From Paulinella micropora (taxonomy: Eukaryota; Cercozoa; Imbricatea; Euglyphida; Paulinellidae): a DNA stretch of 64,000 nt. Below the pieces are notes generated by a model, which was not told the origin of the DNA, made no database searches, and saw only the letters and a list, made by a program, of their open reading frames with translations. Positions 31,613 to 42,760 of the stretch are shown here, one piece after another; position 1 is the first letter of the stretch; each line of letters starts with the position of its first letter. The stretch is taken from the NCBI GenBank assembly GCA_019918135.1, contig WBZZ01005227.1, positions 198,501 to 262,500 on the forward strand, given 5' to 3'. The position numbers were made by a program, and so were the translations under genes.

Positions 31613-32066
31613 TGTAGCATGATACTACATCATTATATTATTAATATTCCCTGATAGAACTCTAACATCACTAGTTACCGTCAGGATTAGAATATCTGAC
31701 ACCGCACACCGGATATTTACTGAATAGTGTAAAATGCCAATCTTACCTGCATATTGCGAGAATAGTGGCATTACTGTGGCACTATATTTCTAGACTCTTC
31801 TAGATCGGTGTGTAGAACGGTAAAGGGTGAGAATATAACAACTATTCGTTTCCGGTTATTCTATTTCACGGATTACGTTTACTAGTCATTACTAAACCTA
31901 ATCCTCAATCTAGAATAACTAGAACATCACCTCTACCGTCGGTCAGTTACTCTTAGTTCTGACAGTCTTTGCATTGTCATTAAATTAAGTTTATTGAACT
32001 CGATAAGTTCCTTACGGATTATTGGATCGTGGTAAACCGCTTTACTGAATAAGTAATCATGCTATC
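31613..32066 (+). repeat. Probable 3' LTR of Copia-D
   Basis: It begins TGTAGCATGATAC after the polypurine tract. The sequence TAATCATGCTATC at 32054-32066 is a near reverse complement of that start and may mark the right end, giving about 454 bp. Only one copy exists in the window, so the ends are tentative. Confidence 0.5.
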
Positions 32067-32444
32067 TGGTAGTACATCGGGATCGGGAGGATATTGTCGA
32101 AGAACTCTTCGTCACCCTTATTCATGTTGTAGATGGACAGGGAACTATGGTTGAAATAGTAGGGAGGTCGACCGTGCAGAGGTAGCTGCGCTCGTGCACT
32201 AATACATTTTGGATCTCGTAGTAAGAGTCCGTCGCAGTGATCTTCAGCCATATGGGATCAATGCAAGGGAGTCGGTGGAAGTAGTGCTGAAGTGCGAAAC
32301 AGTGTCAGCGTTCTCGTGTTGGTAACTTGAACGAGTAGCGTTGGTATAATGAGGTGCCAAATGCCGTTGCCATGGTGTATTGGCCTGTGGACGGAGTTTC
32401 CATGCACCTCCACGGGAAAAGCAACTCACCTTCAGAAAGCGCGT

Positions 32445-34145
32445 TCATAATGGTGTTTCGGGGTGCTGTTCTCGGGGTGTTACTGACAATAAGTCCCAAG
32501 TACGATGACATTTTTTATCCCCAAGGTCGGTCCTGATGATACACCATGCAAGTGTGTGGAAATAGTCCACATTTCCGGTAGGCTCCACTTGACGGCCAAC
32601 GAGGGCTGTACACAAGAGTTGCGCAGTACTTCGTCCATGTGGCGGGCCAAAGTGGAAGATGGTGGCCTTCAAAGGGGAATCCAAAAATCCCTTCATCGTG
32701 CTTGTGCCTTTCGGCTGGTTAAGGATCTTTTCCACAGCCTCCTTTGTGAGTACCTCCTGGACCACTGATTGACCCTGAAGGAGACGTTGGCGCACGCGTT
32801 TAACTCTGAGTAGGCAGAGGGCTTCCGTGTTGATGACGCCGTGTCGCGCAATCTTGCACTCGTCGATAAGGCCCATTCCCAACGTGAAGTCGGAGAATCT
32901 TGCATGGTCCATCTCATGGGGTATGTTGCGAGGCGGCCAGCAGTGTTGCATGAGGAGCGTAGGATTGTCACGACTGAGGCCGAACGTGGCGTCGACAAAT
33001 TCGATGTCAGAGTTACCCCAAGGGGTGTTTCCATACATCTGGCGAGGGTCAGTATGTAAGTAGATCTGACTCTCCCGGGTGCGTGGAGGCGCCGTAGTGG
33101 ACGACGAGCTCGATGTCGAGCTCGAGGACGAACTTGAAGTTGTGCCCGAAGTTGTGCTCGAAGTTGTGCTCGATGATGAGCTCGATGATGAGCTTGCTGC
33201 CGAGCTTGATGAAGCGCTCGTGGACGAACTCGAGGATGAACTCGAAGCCGGGCTCGATGCTGCAGTCCATGGGAGGAATGTTCGCGCCAGGAGCGGGTGG
33301 GCGATAAAGTTGTAGTGGTCCGTGTACGGAAAGACCATTTGCTCCGCACATCTCCAGTGGATGTCATTTTCTGGTGGCGGGATTTGGTAGGTCCCACGGG
33401 CGTTTTCTGCCGTGCGAGCAACGATCGTTACACTCGAGGGTAGTCCCAATCGTGGCGTGTTGCTGGGATGATGTTGTCGGGCCATAGCCCTTGGCTGGTG
33501 ATCATTTGTTCCGGGACCCAATAACCGAGGTGTGGACATCTGGGGTATTTACCAATGAAAAAAACGGATCCCATGGTCGGGAAGTAGTTCACGTATACTT
33601 CCTTGACAATCCACAGGTCCTCGTCCGTAGTAGGGGCCATTTCTTCTTCTTTGCGTTCAGGGATACAGCGTGGAGGTATCCATACGAATGGTACCGGTCG
33701 GACCTCCTTATACGTCATTTGTGGGGCCGGGCCCGCGCGTAGAGTGGCGACTGGAGTCAGGACTTCGGTTCGTCGACGTTGATAGGAATCTCCGATTGCA
33801 GCACAGACGTTTGGTGTCATTGGCTGTGCTTCGAATCCCGCGAGTCCGCGGGTCGGGTATTCGTCTAGGTGGCCGCGTCCGACAATAGGGGACACGTTTG
33901 CAGCCGGGGGCGGCCTAGCGTCCCGCGGCAACCGAGGAACTGGTGATTCCTGGCCCCGTTTGAGGCCACGAGCAAGGTCGTCGCTTATTTGTCTTACTGG
34001 CATGCAATCTGCGATCGCAGGCGTCGCCGTTCGTAGTGCTGATGACGACGACGATGACGAAGACTGAGCTTGAGGGAGCGCCAAAGGGGCGGCCACAGAT
34101 GGCGTAGTCAAAGTCGGAGCAGGCGGCACCGACGATGACGATGAC

Positions 34146-34182
<37 letters not shown>

Positions 34183-34480
34183 CCAGATAGCTCAAGGAGC
34201 GTCTCGTATTCGAGGGCTTGTCTCGAAGTTGAGTGAGGTATTGCCGTGCCAGCGCGTCTTCCCTTTTCCAAGCTGATAGCCTCCAAGGGCTAACTCCAAG
34301 CTGAGAGGCATTCGGTGTATTTCCCACTTGAGATGAAGGCGTGTCCTTCCATCCCTGGGCCGATCCACTCATGGAAGGCGTGGCTGTCGCAGCAGTTGAA
34401 GCTGGAGACTCCTCTGGAGTTGGGGATGCCTCCAGTTTCTGTCGTTTGGAAGGAGGAATACCCGGTCTCTTTGATTCCAA
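32445..34480 (-). CDS. Gypsy-C-associated unknown protein, two frames
   Basis: Bases 34480-33428 hold a Pro/Ser-rich N-terminus with basic SKRQKLE, a polyserine run and a folded-looking end (VYVNYFPTMGSVFFIGKYP). Bases 33539-32445 continue with another polyserine stretch and FGLSRDNPTLLMQHCWPPRN and LLRVKRVRQRLLQGQ. A single frame change near 33430 would join them into about 680 residues. The ORF lies between the gypsy protease and the Copia-D insertion. No family is recognised. It could be an extra gypsy ORF or part of an unrelated element. Confidence 0.45.
34131..34181. repeat. (GAT)n microsatellite
   Basis: GATGACGATGACGAT followed by about eleven GAT units, inside the polyserine run of the minus-strand unknown protein. 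Similar GAC/GAG-CTC repeats at 33100-33250 encode the second polyserine run. Confidence 0.85.
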
Positions 34481-35692
34481 ATGTCCGCCACGGGCGCGAT
34501 GGGTGACGTGTGATGATTTTGTTGAATTTGACTATTGGGTAGGACGTCTCTTTCGCCAACGTTGCAGGGCGGAAGTCGTAGCTAACCGTAGCAAGTTGTA
34601 AATCACCGACTTGAAGTGGCGTCTCGAAGAGGTGAAACTCTGTCTCGTAGACGATTTGCTTGGAAGGCAGCTTCAGCGATATGTAGTCCGTGTGCCGGAT
34701 CGCTTGCGCGTCGTCAATGGAGAGGTTGAGCTGGGCCGCGACCTCGTTGGCAAGAAGCAAGTTCATACCGTCGGGGAGGTGGCTCGAGATATAGATCGTG
34801 ATGGCATGAAGCGGAGACGTCGGGGTGGCCGAGACGAATAGTTCAACGTCCTCAGAGAGGAACGCATCAACACCCACGGATGAGCGTGCGTCGACGGTGG
34901 GAGCGACACGGTTTCAAGTCCTTGGTGTGTTACCCAGTCGCGAAGGGCTACGCCTTTGCAGTTGCATGCCGAGTCTAGAACGCATGAAGTCTTACCGATG
35001 ATATCTTCTTCCGGGGACGGGCGCAGAGATTTGCGTACGTATACATTCCCGCGGACGACAGTCGGAATCGTAGAGATGCGAAGTGGACGTCGGGGCTTCT
35101 GAGAAGACGAGCGCGTTGTCATGTGAAAAGCCTGGGGCTGCTTACGCGTGGCGGCCGAGGATGGCTTCCAGTTGCAGTGTTTCCCCTCATCTTGACAGCG
35201 TTGCTGGCGGAGCTTGCATTGTTCAAGTGAATGCTTCGGGGTCTGGTCCGGCTTGAGGAACTGGTTATGTTCCTTGCAGTAGGAGCATGGGACTCCGGTG
35301 AAGGGTGGACGCTTCGGTGAAGTCGGGGCGGACTTGGGCGCGGCCGTAACCATCGACGATTTCTTCGAAGGGATGGCCATTGCGTTTGCACTAGTGAAGG
35401 GTGGACGCTTTGCCGCCTTCTTCGTAGTCGGGATGGGCTTGTCCGTCTTAGTCCGCTTGTTGGGGCGTCCACGATCCGATGATGCAGTCGACATGGCGTC
35501 AGCCTTGCGCTTCTGACGAGGAGCGCGTTTGGGCTCCTTGTTTTCCTGCTGTGTCTTACGCTGTCTGTTCCTCTGGCGAGTGTCGACCTTAGCGGCTGAG
35601 TCGCGGGCGGAGGCAGAAGGCGTTGGACGAGGAGGGCGCTCACGCAATCGCTTGTGTCTGGCGGCCGACGAGGGCTTCGTAACACTTTCCAA
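34290..35692 (-). pseudogene. Gypsy-C nucleocapsid and protease
   Basis: Bases 35692-34763 hold a Lys/Arg-rich leader, a zinc region (CSYCKEHNQF...H...CKLRQQRC...HC) and the start of an aspartic protease (SCVLDSACNCKGVALRDW). A frame change near 34890 leads to 34877-34290, with the second protease half (DGMNLLLANEVAAQLNL). The usual D-S/T-G reads D-S-A, so catalysis is doubtful. The segment follows Gag directly on the same strand. Confidence 0.65.
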
Positions 35693-35766
35693 GTAGGGCC
35701 AATATTATTCCATGACGTGGAGGTCAAGGGAGTTCTCCAGGGCAGAAGGTCAGTGCGGTCGCGAGG

Positions 35767-37356
35767 TCATGCTACACCCAATACGTTAAGTACCTCGGCT
35801 GCATACTGAGTCCATCGATCACGTTCCCCAGGAGTGAGCATCCGTGACACATCACGGACTTGATTGAAGTCGGATGTCTGGTAGCCAGCTGCATGGGCAG
35901 TTTCGTAGCTGGTGATGCAGCGATTTACATACCCTGCGAGGCTTTCCTTCTTGAAGCGTCGAAGTTTGAGGGGTTGCATAGCTGGTCGCCTCGTGTCTGC
36001 CTTGTCCAGACGTCCCTTGAACAACTCCATGAAATACCCCATGAGCATGTACGGGATGATGCACCAAACGCGGGTGCGTTCGTCCGTAGCACGAATATAG
36101 CGAGCCCAGTACGCGTCCATGAGGGCGATTGCAGTCTTATCTCCCCACTTGTGCACCGTGTCGATGATACGGTTGCATGCCAAAAGCATTGACAAAACGT
36201 TCACCTGCAAGTTGAATGCAAGCTCGCGGGCTTGGTCTGCGACGTTACTGGTCGGCGCGGTTGTCGGACGAGTCATCACAAAGAGCGATCGAACTCGAGT
36301 CATTATGTGCAACGTGCGGGGTGGTACACCTGCAAGGGTCGCCGATCGCAGGATCCTTCCTGTCGTCGATGATGAGGGCGACTCGTTGCCTGTAGATGGC
36401 GGGGGTGGTGTGGCCGTCGCAGGAGGGCCACTCGCCGTCGAGGGGGCAGGGGTCTGGGCCACAGTCGCCGCCTCAGACGATGGATCAGCTGACGAACCTG
36501 AAGACGAGCTTGATGTTGAGCTCAAGGATGAGCTTGTTGACGAGCTCGCGGGTGCCGGAGTCACAGCTGTTGCGTTACCAGTTGCTGCTGTCAAAGGGGC
36601 CCCACCTTGGTCCTCCACGGAGTGGTTCGTACCAGCGAGTAGGGTCGGGTAAGCTTCTTCCTCAACGGAGAAAAGGGGGCTCAACGTGACTGGACTGCCT
36701 TGCAGTGTTGTACTCAGCGTGATGCGAGGCGTTGTGCGTGCCGGTGTCGATGCAGTAGGGGTTGAACCTGACGAATCAGTCAGGATTGCCGTCTGCGTGA
36801 CCAAGGTCGGCCTGAGTCCGAGGGGGCCAATTATCGGTCGAAATGGCGACGCGAAAGCTGGATCAGACATGGACAGTGCACGATTGACCAATGGGGCAGG
36901 TGGGCGTGATGCCAAGATGGATGCCAGCGATGGATGCGGGTTACGCCGGGGCAGGGGTGTCGCTCCACTTGCTAGACTTCCAGGGCGGGCGAACGGATCG
37001 ACAGGGATGCTTGAAGGTACCCTACTGATGGGGCGCAATGTTGTTGCACCGACGGGCATCGCAACCGGGGTAAAGGCCAACGGTGGAGTGACTACAGGGG
37101 TCGATGTTGCAGCAGGTGTTGGTGCAGCTGGAGCAGTGGGGCTCGTTGACGGGTGAATAAGCGGCATAGGTCCCAAAGGAATACTTCCCAGGGCTGCTGC
37201 TGGAGTCGTACCAATCAAGGATAACGGGGGCACGGTAACAGGAGTGCTTGCAGGAGTTGGAAGTACCAATCCAGGAAGTGACCCAGGTGCTCCATGCAAC
37301 GAAGTTGAAACAGGTAAATGATTAACAAATACCTCGAGCGGGATGAAGGTACCCAA
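35767..37356 (-). CDS. Gypsy-C Gag-like protein
   Basis: It has 529 codons. The first 330 are Pro/Thr/Ser/Ala-rich and probably disordered. The C-terminal 190 residues are helical and charged (ELAFNLQVNVLSMLLACNRI, MLMGYFMELFKGRLDKAD, LRRFKKESLAGYVNRCITSY), as expected for a capsid of gypsy type. It precedes a nucleocapsid/protease frame on the same strand. Assignment rests on position and composition, not on a sequence motif. Confidence 0.55.
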   Translation of the reverse strand: MGTFIPLEVFVNHLPVSTSLHGAPGSLPGLVLPTPASTPVTVPPLSLIGTTPAAALGSIPLGPMPLIHPSTSPTAPAAPTPAATSTPVVTPPLAFTPVAMPVGATTLRPISRVPSSIPVDPFARPGSLASGATPLPRRNPHPSLASILASRPPAPLVNRALSMSDPAFASPFRPIIGPLGLRPTLVTQTAILTDSSGSTPTASTPARTTPRITLSTTLQGSPVTLSPLFSVEEEAYPTLLAGTNHSVEDQGGAPLTAATGNATAVTPAPASSSTSSSLSSTSSSSSGSSADPSSEAATVAQTPAPSTASGPPATATPPPPSTGNESPSSSTTGRILRSATLAGVPPRTLHIMTRVRSLFVMTRPTTAPTSNVADQARELAFNLQVNVLSMLLACNRIIDTVHKWGDKTAIALMDAYWARYIRATDERTRVWCIIPYMLMGYFMELFKGRLDKADTRRPAMQPLKLRRFKKESLAGYVNRCITSYETAHAAGYQTSDFNQVRDVSRMLTPGERDRWTQYAAEVLNVLGVA

Positions 37357-37542
37357 TTGATTCCAAGGGGCCTCGTGCTGAGCTGCAGAGCCTGTAGGTC
37401 CCAGATACTCCTGGTAGATGTCGTGTCGTGGGCTGTCACTTTGGGGCTACACATCAGCTTGAGGGATGGTGTCGGTACCAATGGTAGGTGAAGCAAATTT
37501 GTTTGCTTATCTTTTACTGCTTTGAGTAAAATGTTCATGTAT

Positions 37543-37982
37543 TCACCAGAGTAATTGGTGAATAAGTCCTCTCGAAACTGCGTCGATTGCGTCCAAGAGA
37601 GGTCCATAGTAAGAGGAGTAGACTTTCCTTCCTCTACTTCTTTCAAGGAACTTTTTCTCCGAAGGCAGAAGACCTTGGTAGACGCCCAGGATGGTAAAAG
37701 GGTCCAAGCATTTCCTCTTGTGCTCCCGAAGGCGCGACAGAGGATCGTCGTGGCGCGTGTTGGCGAACATTCCACGTTATCAGGGGTAGGCCAGGCAGTG
37801 TGGGTACATTTGTAGAGCATGATCTTGCTGGGTGATAGGGGGGTGACCCTAACACAAGCAAAACCAGACACATACTGTGTTGGTTGACTGCATAGAGTGT
37901 AGGAGAACAGAGAGACGACACAGAAATGCAAGGCAGGTGAACGATCTGTCTCACATATGAGAAGTTCGCAGATTATAAACAC
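37543..37982 (-). other. Region upstream of Gypsy-C Gag, weak coding signal
   Basis: A 75-codon frame (37770-37543) has an ordinary soluble composition (LDPFTILGVYQGLLPSEKKF), and an overlapping 255-codon frame runs through 37215-37982. They cannot both be coding. No LTR was recognised. It may be a leader or a fragment of another gene. Confidence 0.3.
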
Positions 37983-38089
37983 AATGAGACGATGAGATGC
38001 TAAAATAGTGGCACCTTCCTGTTCCGGCTTGTTCCCGGTGAGTCGTGGAGCTGTAATGATGTTTCAATTCATTATTATTAATAAATATT

Positions 38090-38429
38090 ATTAAAAAAAA
38101 AAGGTGATTCCGACATTTGACTTTAATTTTTTCGAAAAAAAACCATGTTGGAGCAAAAGTGAAAAACTCAAAGTCCACGTAAAAAAAAATTTCCCCCAAA
38201 ATCCTCGGAAATGTTATTTTTCTGCCTATTCCTATATTTTGGAGGTTTGCTTTCATTATTAGCTGCTGCAGATGCTCCTTATCCCTCACACAGGACCCAA
38301 ATGACTTCCAAATAGCGACTGTCGTGGCACCAAAAAAATCATCTTTTTAATACCTGCTTCGGTATGTTTATGGAGCGTACAGCCCCTCACCGACGCCCCC
38401 GTCCATACTAGATGCATAACAAACGCAGC
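38090..38429. repeat. Tandem repeat unit left of Copia-E
   Basis: About 340 bp, including GCGACTGTCGTGGCACCAAA and GGAGCGTACAGCCCCTCACC, is repeated at 48470-48800 on the other side of Copia-E. With Copia-E removed, the two are adjacent copies of a satellite-like unit. The element inserted at AACGCAGC|AAATAAC. Confidence 0.75.
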
Positions 38430-38658
38430 CAGTGATATATTTATGTATCGTATTAAGTAATTCCAATTATTAAAGACAGTTCGGTCCGGTATTATTCAGT
38501 ATAGGCATTAGTGATAATTGATATAGACAATAAAGGATATAACTGGAAGTGTTATATGTGATTTTTGATTATTAAAGGGTAATCAGTTCTCGCATTCTTG
38601 GGAACATAGGAAGTGTCTGCTGTTGTTAGGTGACCGGTATTATACTTTCATACTACTG
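38430..38658 (+). repeat. 5' LTR of Copia-E
   Basis: It runs CAGTGATATATTTATG...CATACTACTG, 229 bp. Ends fixed by the target duplication are CAGT/ACTG, not the common TG/CA. A possible primer-binding site, GGTTATGGGC, follows at 38659-38668. Confidence 0.85.
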
Positions 38659-38662
38659 GGTT

Positions 38663-39386
38663 ATGGGCTTTTTTGCGTTTGAGAGTGGTCAGAAGGACCA
38701 ATCTGCTTTCGGGGGGTCTACGACGACGCTACAGGTGCAGCAGGAGCACCGGTTCTCTGGTAAAGACGGCACAACAAAGTAGCGGGATGCTCTTCACGAG
38801 ATCCGTATTTATTTGGCCGGAAAGAACAGGGAGCAGTTGCTGCTGCCCTGGGACCAGTGTGTTGAATTCTACGTGGACAAGAAGAAAACCTTTGCGATGG
38901 AGGCTGCTGCGACCGCTGCTAAGCGGGCTGCTTCCAAGAAGCAGAGTGGAAAGTCACCGAAGCAAGAACCAGCGGATGACGAAGACGGGGACAGCAAGAC
39001 TGGGGGCGATCTATCTACGCTGGAAAAGCAAAGTCTGCTGAGGGCAAGGCAGGAGGTGTTCTCCTTCCTGTATCTCTGTCTGTCTGGGGTTGCCAAGACG
39101 TTGGCACGACCCTATGCTGAGGCTCGCCCTATGGATCCAGCTCGTCTGGTGCAGGCGCTCAATGATCGTTATGGGAGTGACGTTCATGATCTGTTGGCTG
39201 ATCACGCTAGTGTGGTGTAGTTTGCCTTCAAGAAGGGGGACGATATGCCGGGGCAGTTGACTCAGTTCCTCCTCGCTATCGAACGGATCAAGAACGGGGG
39301 CACGCTGGACGGACGACCTGACGCAGATTGTCATTCTGCTCAAGGCTCTGAAGGCATTCCCTCAGTGGCAGCCCTTCATAAGGGAT
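38663..39386 (+). pseudogene. Copia-E Gag N-terminal and capsid part
   Basis: The ATG at 38663 lies within the putative primer-binding site. The frame reads MGFFAFESGQKDQ and then meets TAG near 38780 (before RDALHEIRIYLAGKN). It runs on to TAG at 39218-39220, followed in frame by FAFKKGDDMPGQLTQFLLAIERIKNGG, and then changes frame near 39300. The content (short helical core, Lys-rich linker, Leu-rich capsid) fits copia UBN2 Gag. Two in-frame stops in an element with about 2% LTR divergence are notable. Confidence 0.7.
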
Positions 39387-40463
39387 ATGAAGAAGTTGGC
39401 TGCCAAATCTAAGCTTACGATGACGGCTTTTAAGCAGGCGTTTGCTGAGGAGAACCGTCACTTGGAAACGTCCGGAAGTTCCAATCGAACTGGACCTGGT
39501 GAGGATCAGCGGCAACAGCTGTTGGTCAGTTACAACGAGGTGTTCACGAAGGAGCAGAAGGACAAGATTACTGCGGCGGTTCGGAAGGCGGCTGGTGCTG
39601 GTGGCCCTAAAGGGGGCAAAACAGGCGCTAAGGGTGAGAAGAGCAGTTGCTTCGCGTGCAGGAAGGGACCTCATAAGTTCTTCGAGTGTAGGAGCCAGTG
39701 TAATTACAAGGATCAGGCTTCGCACAAGGCTCACCTGGGGAGGGACTGCCCGGAGCTCAAGGAGAGGTTTGCTGGCTTGCTGAAGAAGGTCCAGAAGGAG
39801 GGCGTCACGCCATTTCCGGGGGCTAAAGGGGGCAAGAAAAAGTGGAATAAGAACAAGGGGGCCCAGACGGGGACCCTTTCGTTCATGATTGGGGAGACGG
39901 GTGAGCCCGTTATTACCTCTTTTAACCCTTTCAGCAAGGGTCAGCTGTTAATGCTTTCGTCTTCGTCGCGACCGGCGGATATGACCGAGGAGAGGGCGAG
40001 GCATATCTTGGCCCAACCGGAGATGCGGTTTATTGCGGACCCGGGGGTCGTTGGGGCGCGTTATCAGCGGTGTGCTGTGCTTCTTTCGCGTACGGGGGCT
40101 CGTTGCCAGGTGAGGCAGCGATGTCCCATCTTCCTGGAGGCGGCTCATCGATACGTCTGCACAAGGCATGCGAATGCTTACCGTGGGGATGTGGCGCTGA
40201 GGGCTCAGGCTCGGCAGTACTTGGCTGAAGCTGCGGGGCAGGAGACAGGGCGTGATGTCTTGAGAAGGGCTATCGACGTGTCTGGACAGCCTGAGGAAGA
40301 GAAGAAGGTTCGTGGGATGAAGGGAAGAGTATCTTGGAGAAGCTTGTCGCGGACGGGTGGACTGTTACGGCGATACCTCCTCGTGGGGGAGCTCCACAGC
40401 TTGGGGCGGTTGCGTCTCGGGGTGTGGTGGGTGCGGCGTCTTCGTCTTCGTCTTCGCAGTTGA
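39387..40463 (+). CDS. Copia-E Gag C-terminus: zinc knuckle and cysteine finger
   Basis: The zinc-binding region is CFACRKGPHKFFECRSQC, then H and C. A Lys-rich linker follows. A second finger, YQRCAVLLSRTGARCQVRQRC...YVCTRHANA, is of the same C-x8-RC...C-x2-H type seen in Copia-A and Copia-B. The end of this frame overlaps the next one (40334) and is probably replaced by it after a frame change. Confidence 0.65.
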   Translation: MKKLAAKSKLTMTAFKQAFAEENRHLETSGSSNRTGPGEDQRQQLLVSYNEVFTKEQKDKITAAVRKAAGAGGPKGGKTGAKGEKSSCFACRKGPHKFFECRSQCNYKDQASHKAHLGRDCPELKERFAGLLKKVQKEGVTPFPGAKGGKKKWNKNKGAQTGTLSFMIGETGEPVITSFNPFSKGQLLMLSSSSRPADMTEERARHILAQPEMRFIADPGVVGARYQRCAVLLSRTGARCQVRQRCPIFLEAAHRYVCTRHANAYRGDVALRAQARQYLAEAAGQETGRDVLRRAIDVSGQPEEEKKVRGMKGRVSWRSLSRTGGLLRRYLLVGELHSLGRLRLGVWWVRRLRLRLRS

Positions 40464-41586
40464 GCTCGGGAGGGGCGTCATCGGGCGAGCGACCTGAACC
40501 GGTGGTACCACGGATCGCGAGGCCTGTCATGACAGGGGAAGAGAAGTTGAGAGCGTTACAGGCGTTTCGTGGGGATGATAACGAGGAAGAGGAGGCCCGG
40601 AGTCAGAATTATAACGTGTGGAACGGGGAGCATTGGGTGTCGGTCAACCGACGTATTACCACCATGGTTTGTGGTGATCGGCCGGGAGATGCGTATTACC
40701 TGTACAACGATGACCCGATTCGTTATTATGTGGGGATAATGAACAGGGAGCCTCCGGAGACGCATTGGGTACCGGCATCGGCTGAGCGACGGGATCGGGG
40801 GGCCTCGAGGATCGTCATTGCGGGGGCGGACGTGCATGTGGCATTGAACCACTGCAGCGTTTATGAGGCGTTCTACTGGAGTCGCTACCTCCTTTTCGAT
40901 TTCCTTGAGGAGCAATGGTACAGCGAGTTTGGTCGCTGTGGGCCCTGTACTACGGCGCTACGCACGGGGGGTCGACCTGGGATTATTGCGACACCTGTCG
41001 AAAGGTGTGCGAGAATGTCTTTCCGTGTGGGCGATGTGGGGTCATCCTCTACTGTTCCTTGGCGTGCTCGGATTTGGGGAAGGGCCAGCATCGGGCCTTC
41101 TGTACTTATGTCGACTCACATCTGGACATTTTGGACGTTTTTGTCCAGTTTCCGGATAGGGGGTTGGGATTGGACATGAACGCTCATGGGGCGGATGCAT
41201 TGTGGCTGAACTTGATTCGTTTTCGACGAGGGGAAGTACCTCCTTTGCCAGTATCGGGGGCGGGTCCGGCCGACACCGATGACAGTGGAGAAGATGGAGA
41301 TCGTGGACCTGAAGGCAGCGATGGTGATGACAATGATGAGGCTGGTGGTGGAGACGACCGGGGCGGCTTGGAGGGTGCTGGCGAGGGACCGAGGCGGACG
41401 GATTCGACTGCTTCTACGGTGGTGCTGGCGCCTCTGGACACGTCTGAGGCGAGGTTGTCTAGTGTTGACGTGGAGCATGGGGAAGGGGACCCTGATGCGG
41501 CGGTTGCTGGCGATCCGTTGTGGCAGCCGTTGATCCTGCGCGACACGGTGTTTCCGTGGATGGAGATGGAGAACCACCTGGGGTAG
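40334..41586 (+). CDS. Copia-E MYND-finger protein, frame change near 40965
   Basis: Bases 40334-40965 hold a Ser-rich segment, then ADVHVALNHCSVYEAFYWSR, LLFDFLEEQW and C-G-P-C, matching the block before the MYND finger of Copia-D. After a run of six G (40964-40969) the frame 40915-41586 continues with a full MYND finger: CDTC, CENVFPCGRC, YC, SLAC, H and FC (about 40990-41105). An acidic Gly/Asp/Glu tail follows. The combined domain lies between Gag and the (missing) protease. Confidence 0.68.
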
Positions 41587-41610
41587 TATGGCATTGGTCA
41601 TGATGGCAAG

Positions 41611-42261
41611 GTGGAGCCGCCATGCCAGCTCTTGGATGACCTGTTGGCTTTCCTTAACAGGCAGAAGCTCATCAACGTTCTGCGGGCGCCGAGACCGGGG
41701 GCAAGGGTTTGGGGATTGCCGGGGCCGTGGTCGATGGATTTTCTGGATGTGCAAGATTATCGGAGGGCTATGCTGCAATATCATCGCTTGATGGTTTGCG
41801 GAGCACCGGCTGGATGTCTTCCGAGTTTTGTACCTCCGCTTCCGGTGAGAGTTCACAATGGACCACGAGGGCATACCCTGCCGAGACCTTTGCCGACCCT
41901 GGTGCCCCTGCGAACACAGTTGTCATCGATGGGGAATGACGAGGGTGCAAGTGTAGTGAGACCCTCGCCGGCGGCCTCTTTCTCGATCTCTACTGCTGAA
42001 AACCCGTCCTCAGTTATGAGCGGGGCTGGCTCATCCTCAGTTATGAGTGGGCCTAGCTATGGCATGGAAGGAGGAATAGGTCGGTTGGTGGGGGATCACA
42101 AGCTTGAACCTATTCGTGTGGGGGGCAGTGTTGCCTACCGATTGCCAGACGGGCCTGAGATGGATTGCATGGTTCAAGTCATGGGGTGTACAGTCCCGAT
42201 TTACCTCACCCGATTTACCGCGCCTGGAAATCTTAGTCCCGATTTACCGCCACTGTGCTAA
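41611..42261 (+). pseudogene. Copia-E continuation before the insert, unknown
   Basis: It continues the coding style of the element (GC-rich, Ser/Pro-rich) but shows no recognised domain. The protease should follow, but the sequence changes character at about 42190, where TCCCGATTTACC is repeated three times. That point is the probable left edge of the foreign insert. Confidence 0.45.
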
Positions 42262-42309
42262 ATGTGCACACTTCCACACCGTTTCACACTTATATTTTGG
42301 TTTAATGTT

Positions 42310-42760
42310 GCCTTACTATTGCCTCACTATTGCCTCACTATTGCCTCACTATTGCCTCATTACTGCCTCACTATTACCTCATTACTGCCTCACTATTGCC
42401 TCTATTACTGCCCTATTGCCGCTGTACACACCGCTGCATCCCACACCCAGCAAAACATAGACATACTTCCACGTTTCATACTTACCTTGCCTTACTATTG
42501 CCTCACTACTGCCTGACTATTGCGTCACTATTACCTCACTATTGCCTCACAATTGGCTCATTATTACCGCACTATTGCCGCTGTATCCAACACCCAATCA
42601 AACATAGACATATTACCACTTTTCACAATTTCATTTGGCCTCACTGCTGCCTCAGTATTGACTCCGTATTGCCTCGCTACTGCCTCACTATTGCCTCACT
42701 AATGCCTCGCTAATGCCTCACTATTGACTTATTATTACCGCACTATTACCTTTCTATTGC
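42310..42760. repeat. 11-bp minisatellite (ATTGCCTCACT)n
   Basis: Perfect and diverged ATTGCCTCACT units fill 42320-42420, 42490-42560 and 42650-42730. Two sequences containing CAAACATAGACATA (or near variants) lie between the blocks, so a longer unit of about 120-150 bp may itself be repeated. It lies at the 3' side of the antisense gene. Confidence 0.85.

Larger units (their letters stand above)
26200..32066 (+). mobile_element. Copia-D: copia element with MYND finger, inserted between Gypsy-C halves
   Basis: The plus-strand order is a Gag-like leader with MYND finger, protease, integrase, RT, RNase H, polypurine tract and one LTR. No 5' LTR is seen. The left boundary falls in a short interval (about 26130-26250) where Gypsy-C and Copia-D frames meet on opposite strands. 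Many frame breaks make it inactive. Confidence 0.75.

Noticed and set aside
32057-32251. Small minus-strand protein at the edge of the Copia-D LTR
   Set aside because: The frame runs across the suspected LTR end, shows no conserved feature and is no longer than expected by chance.
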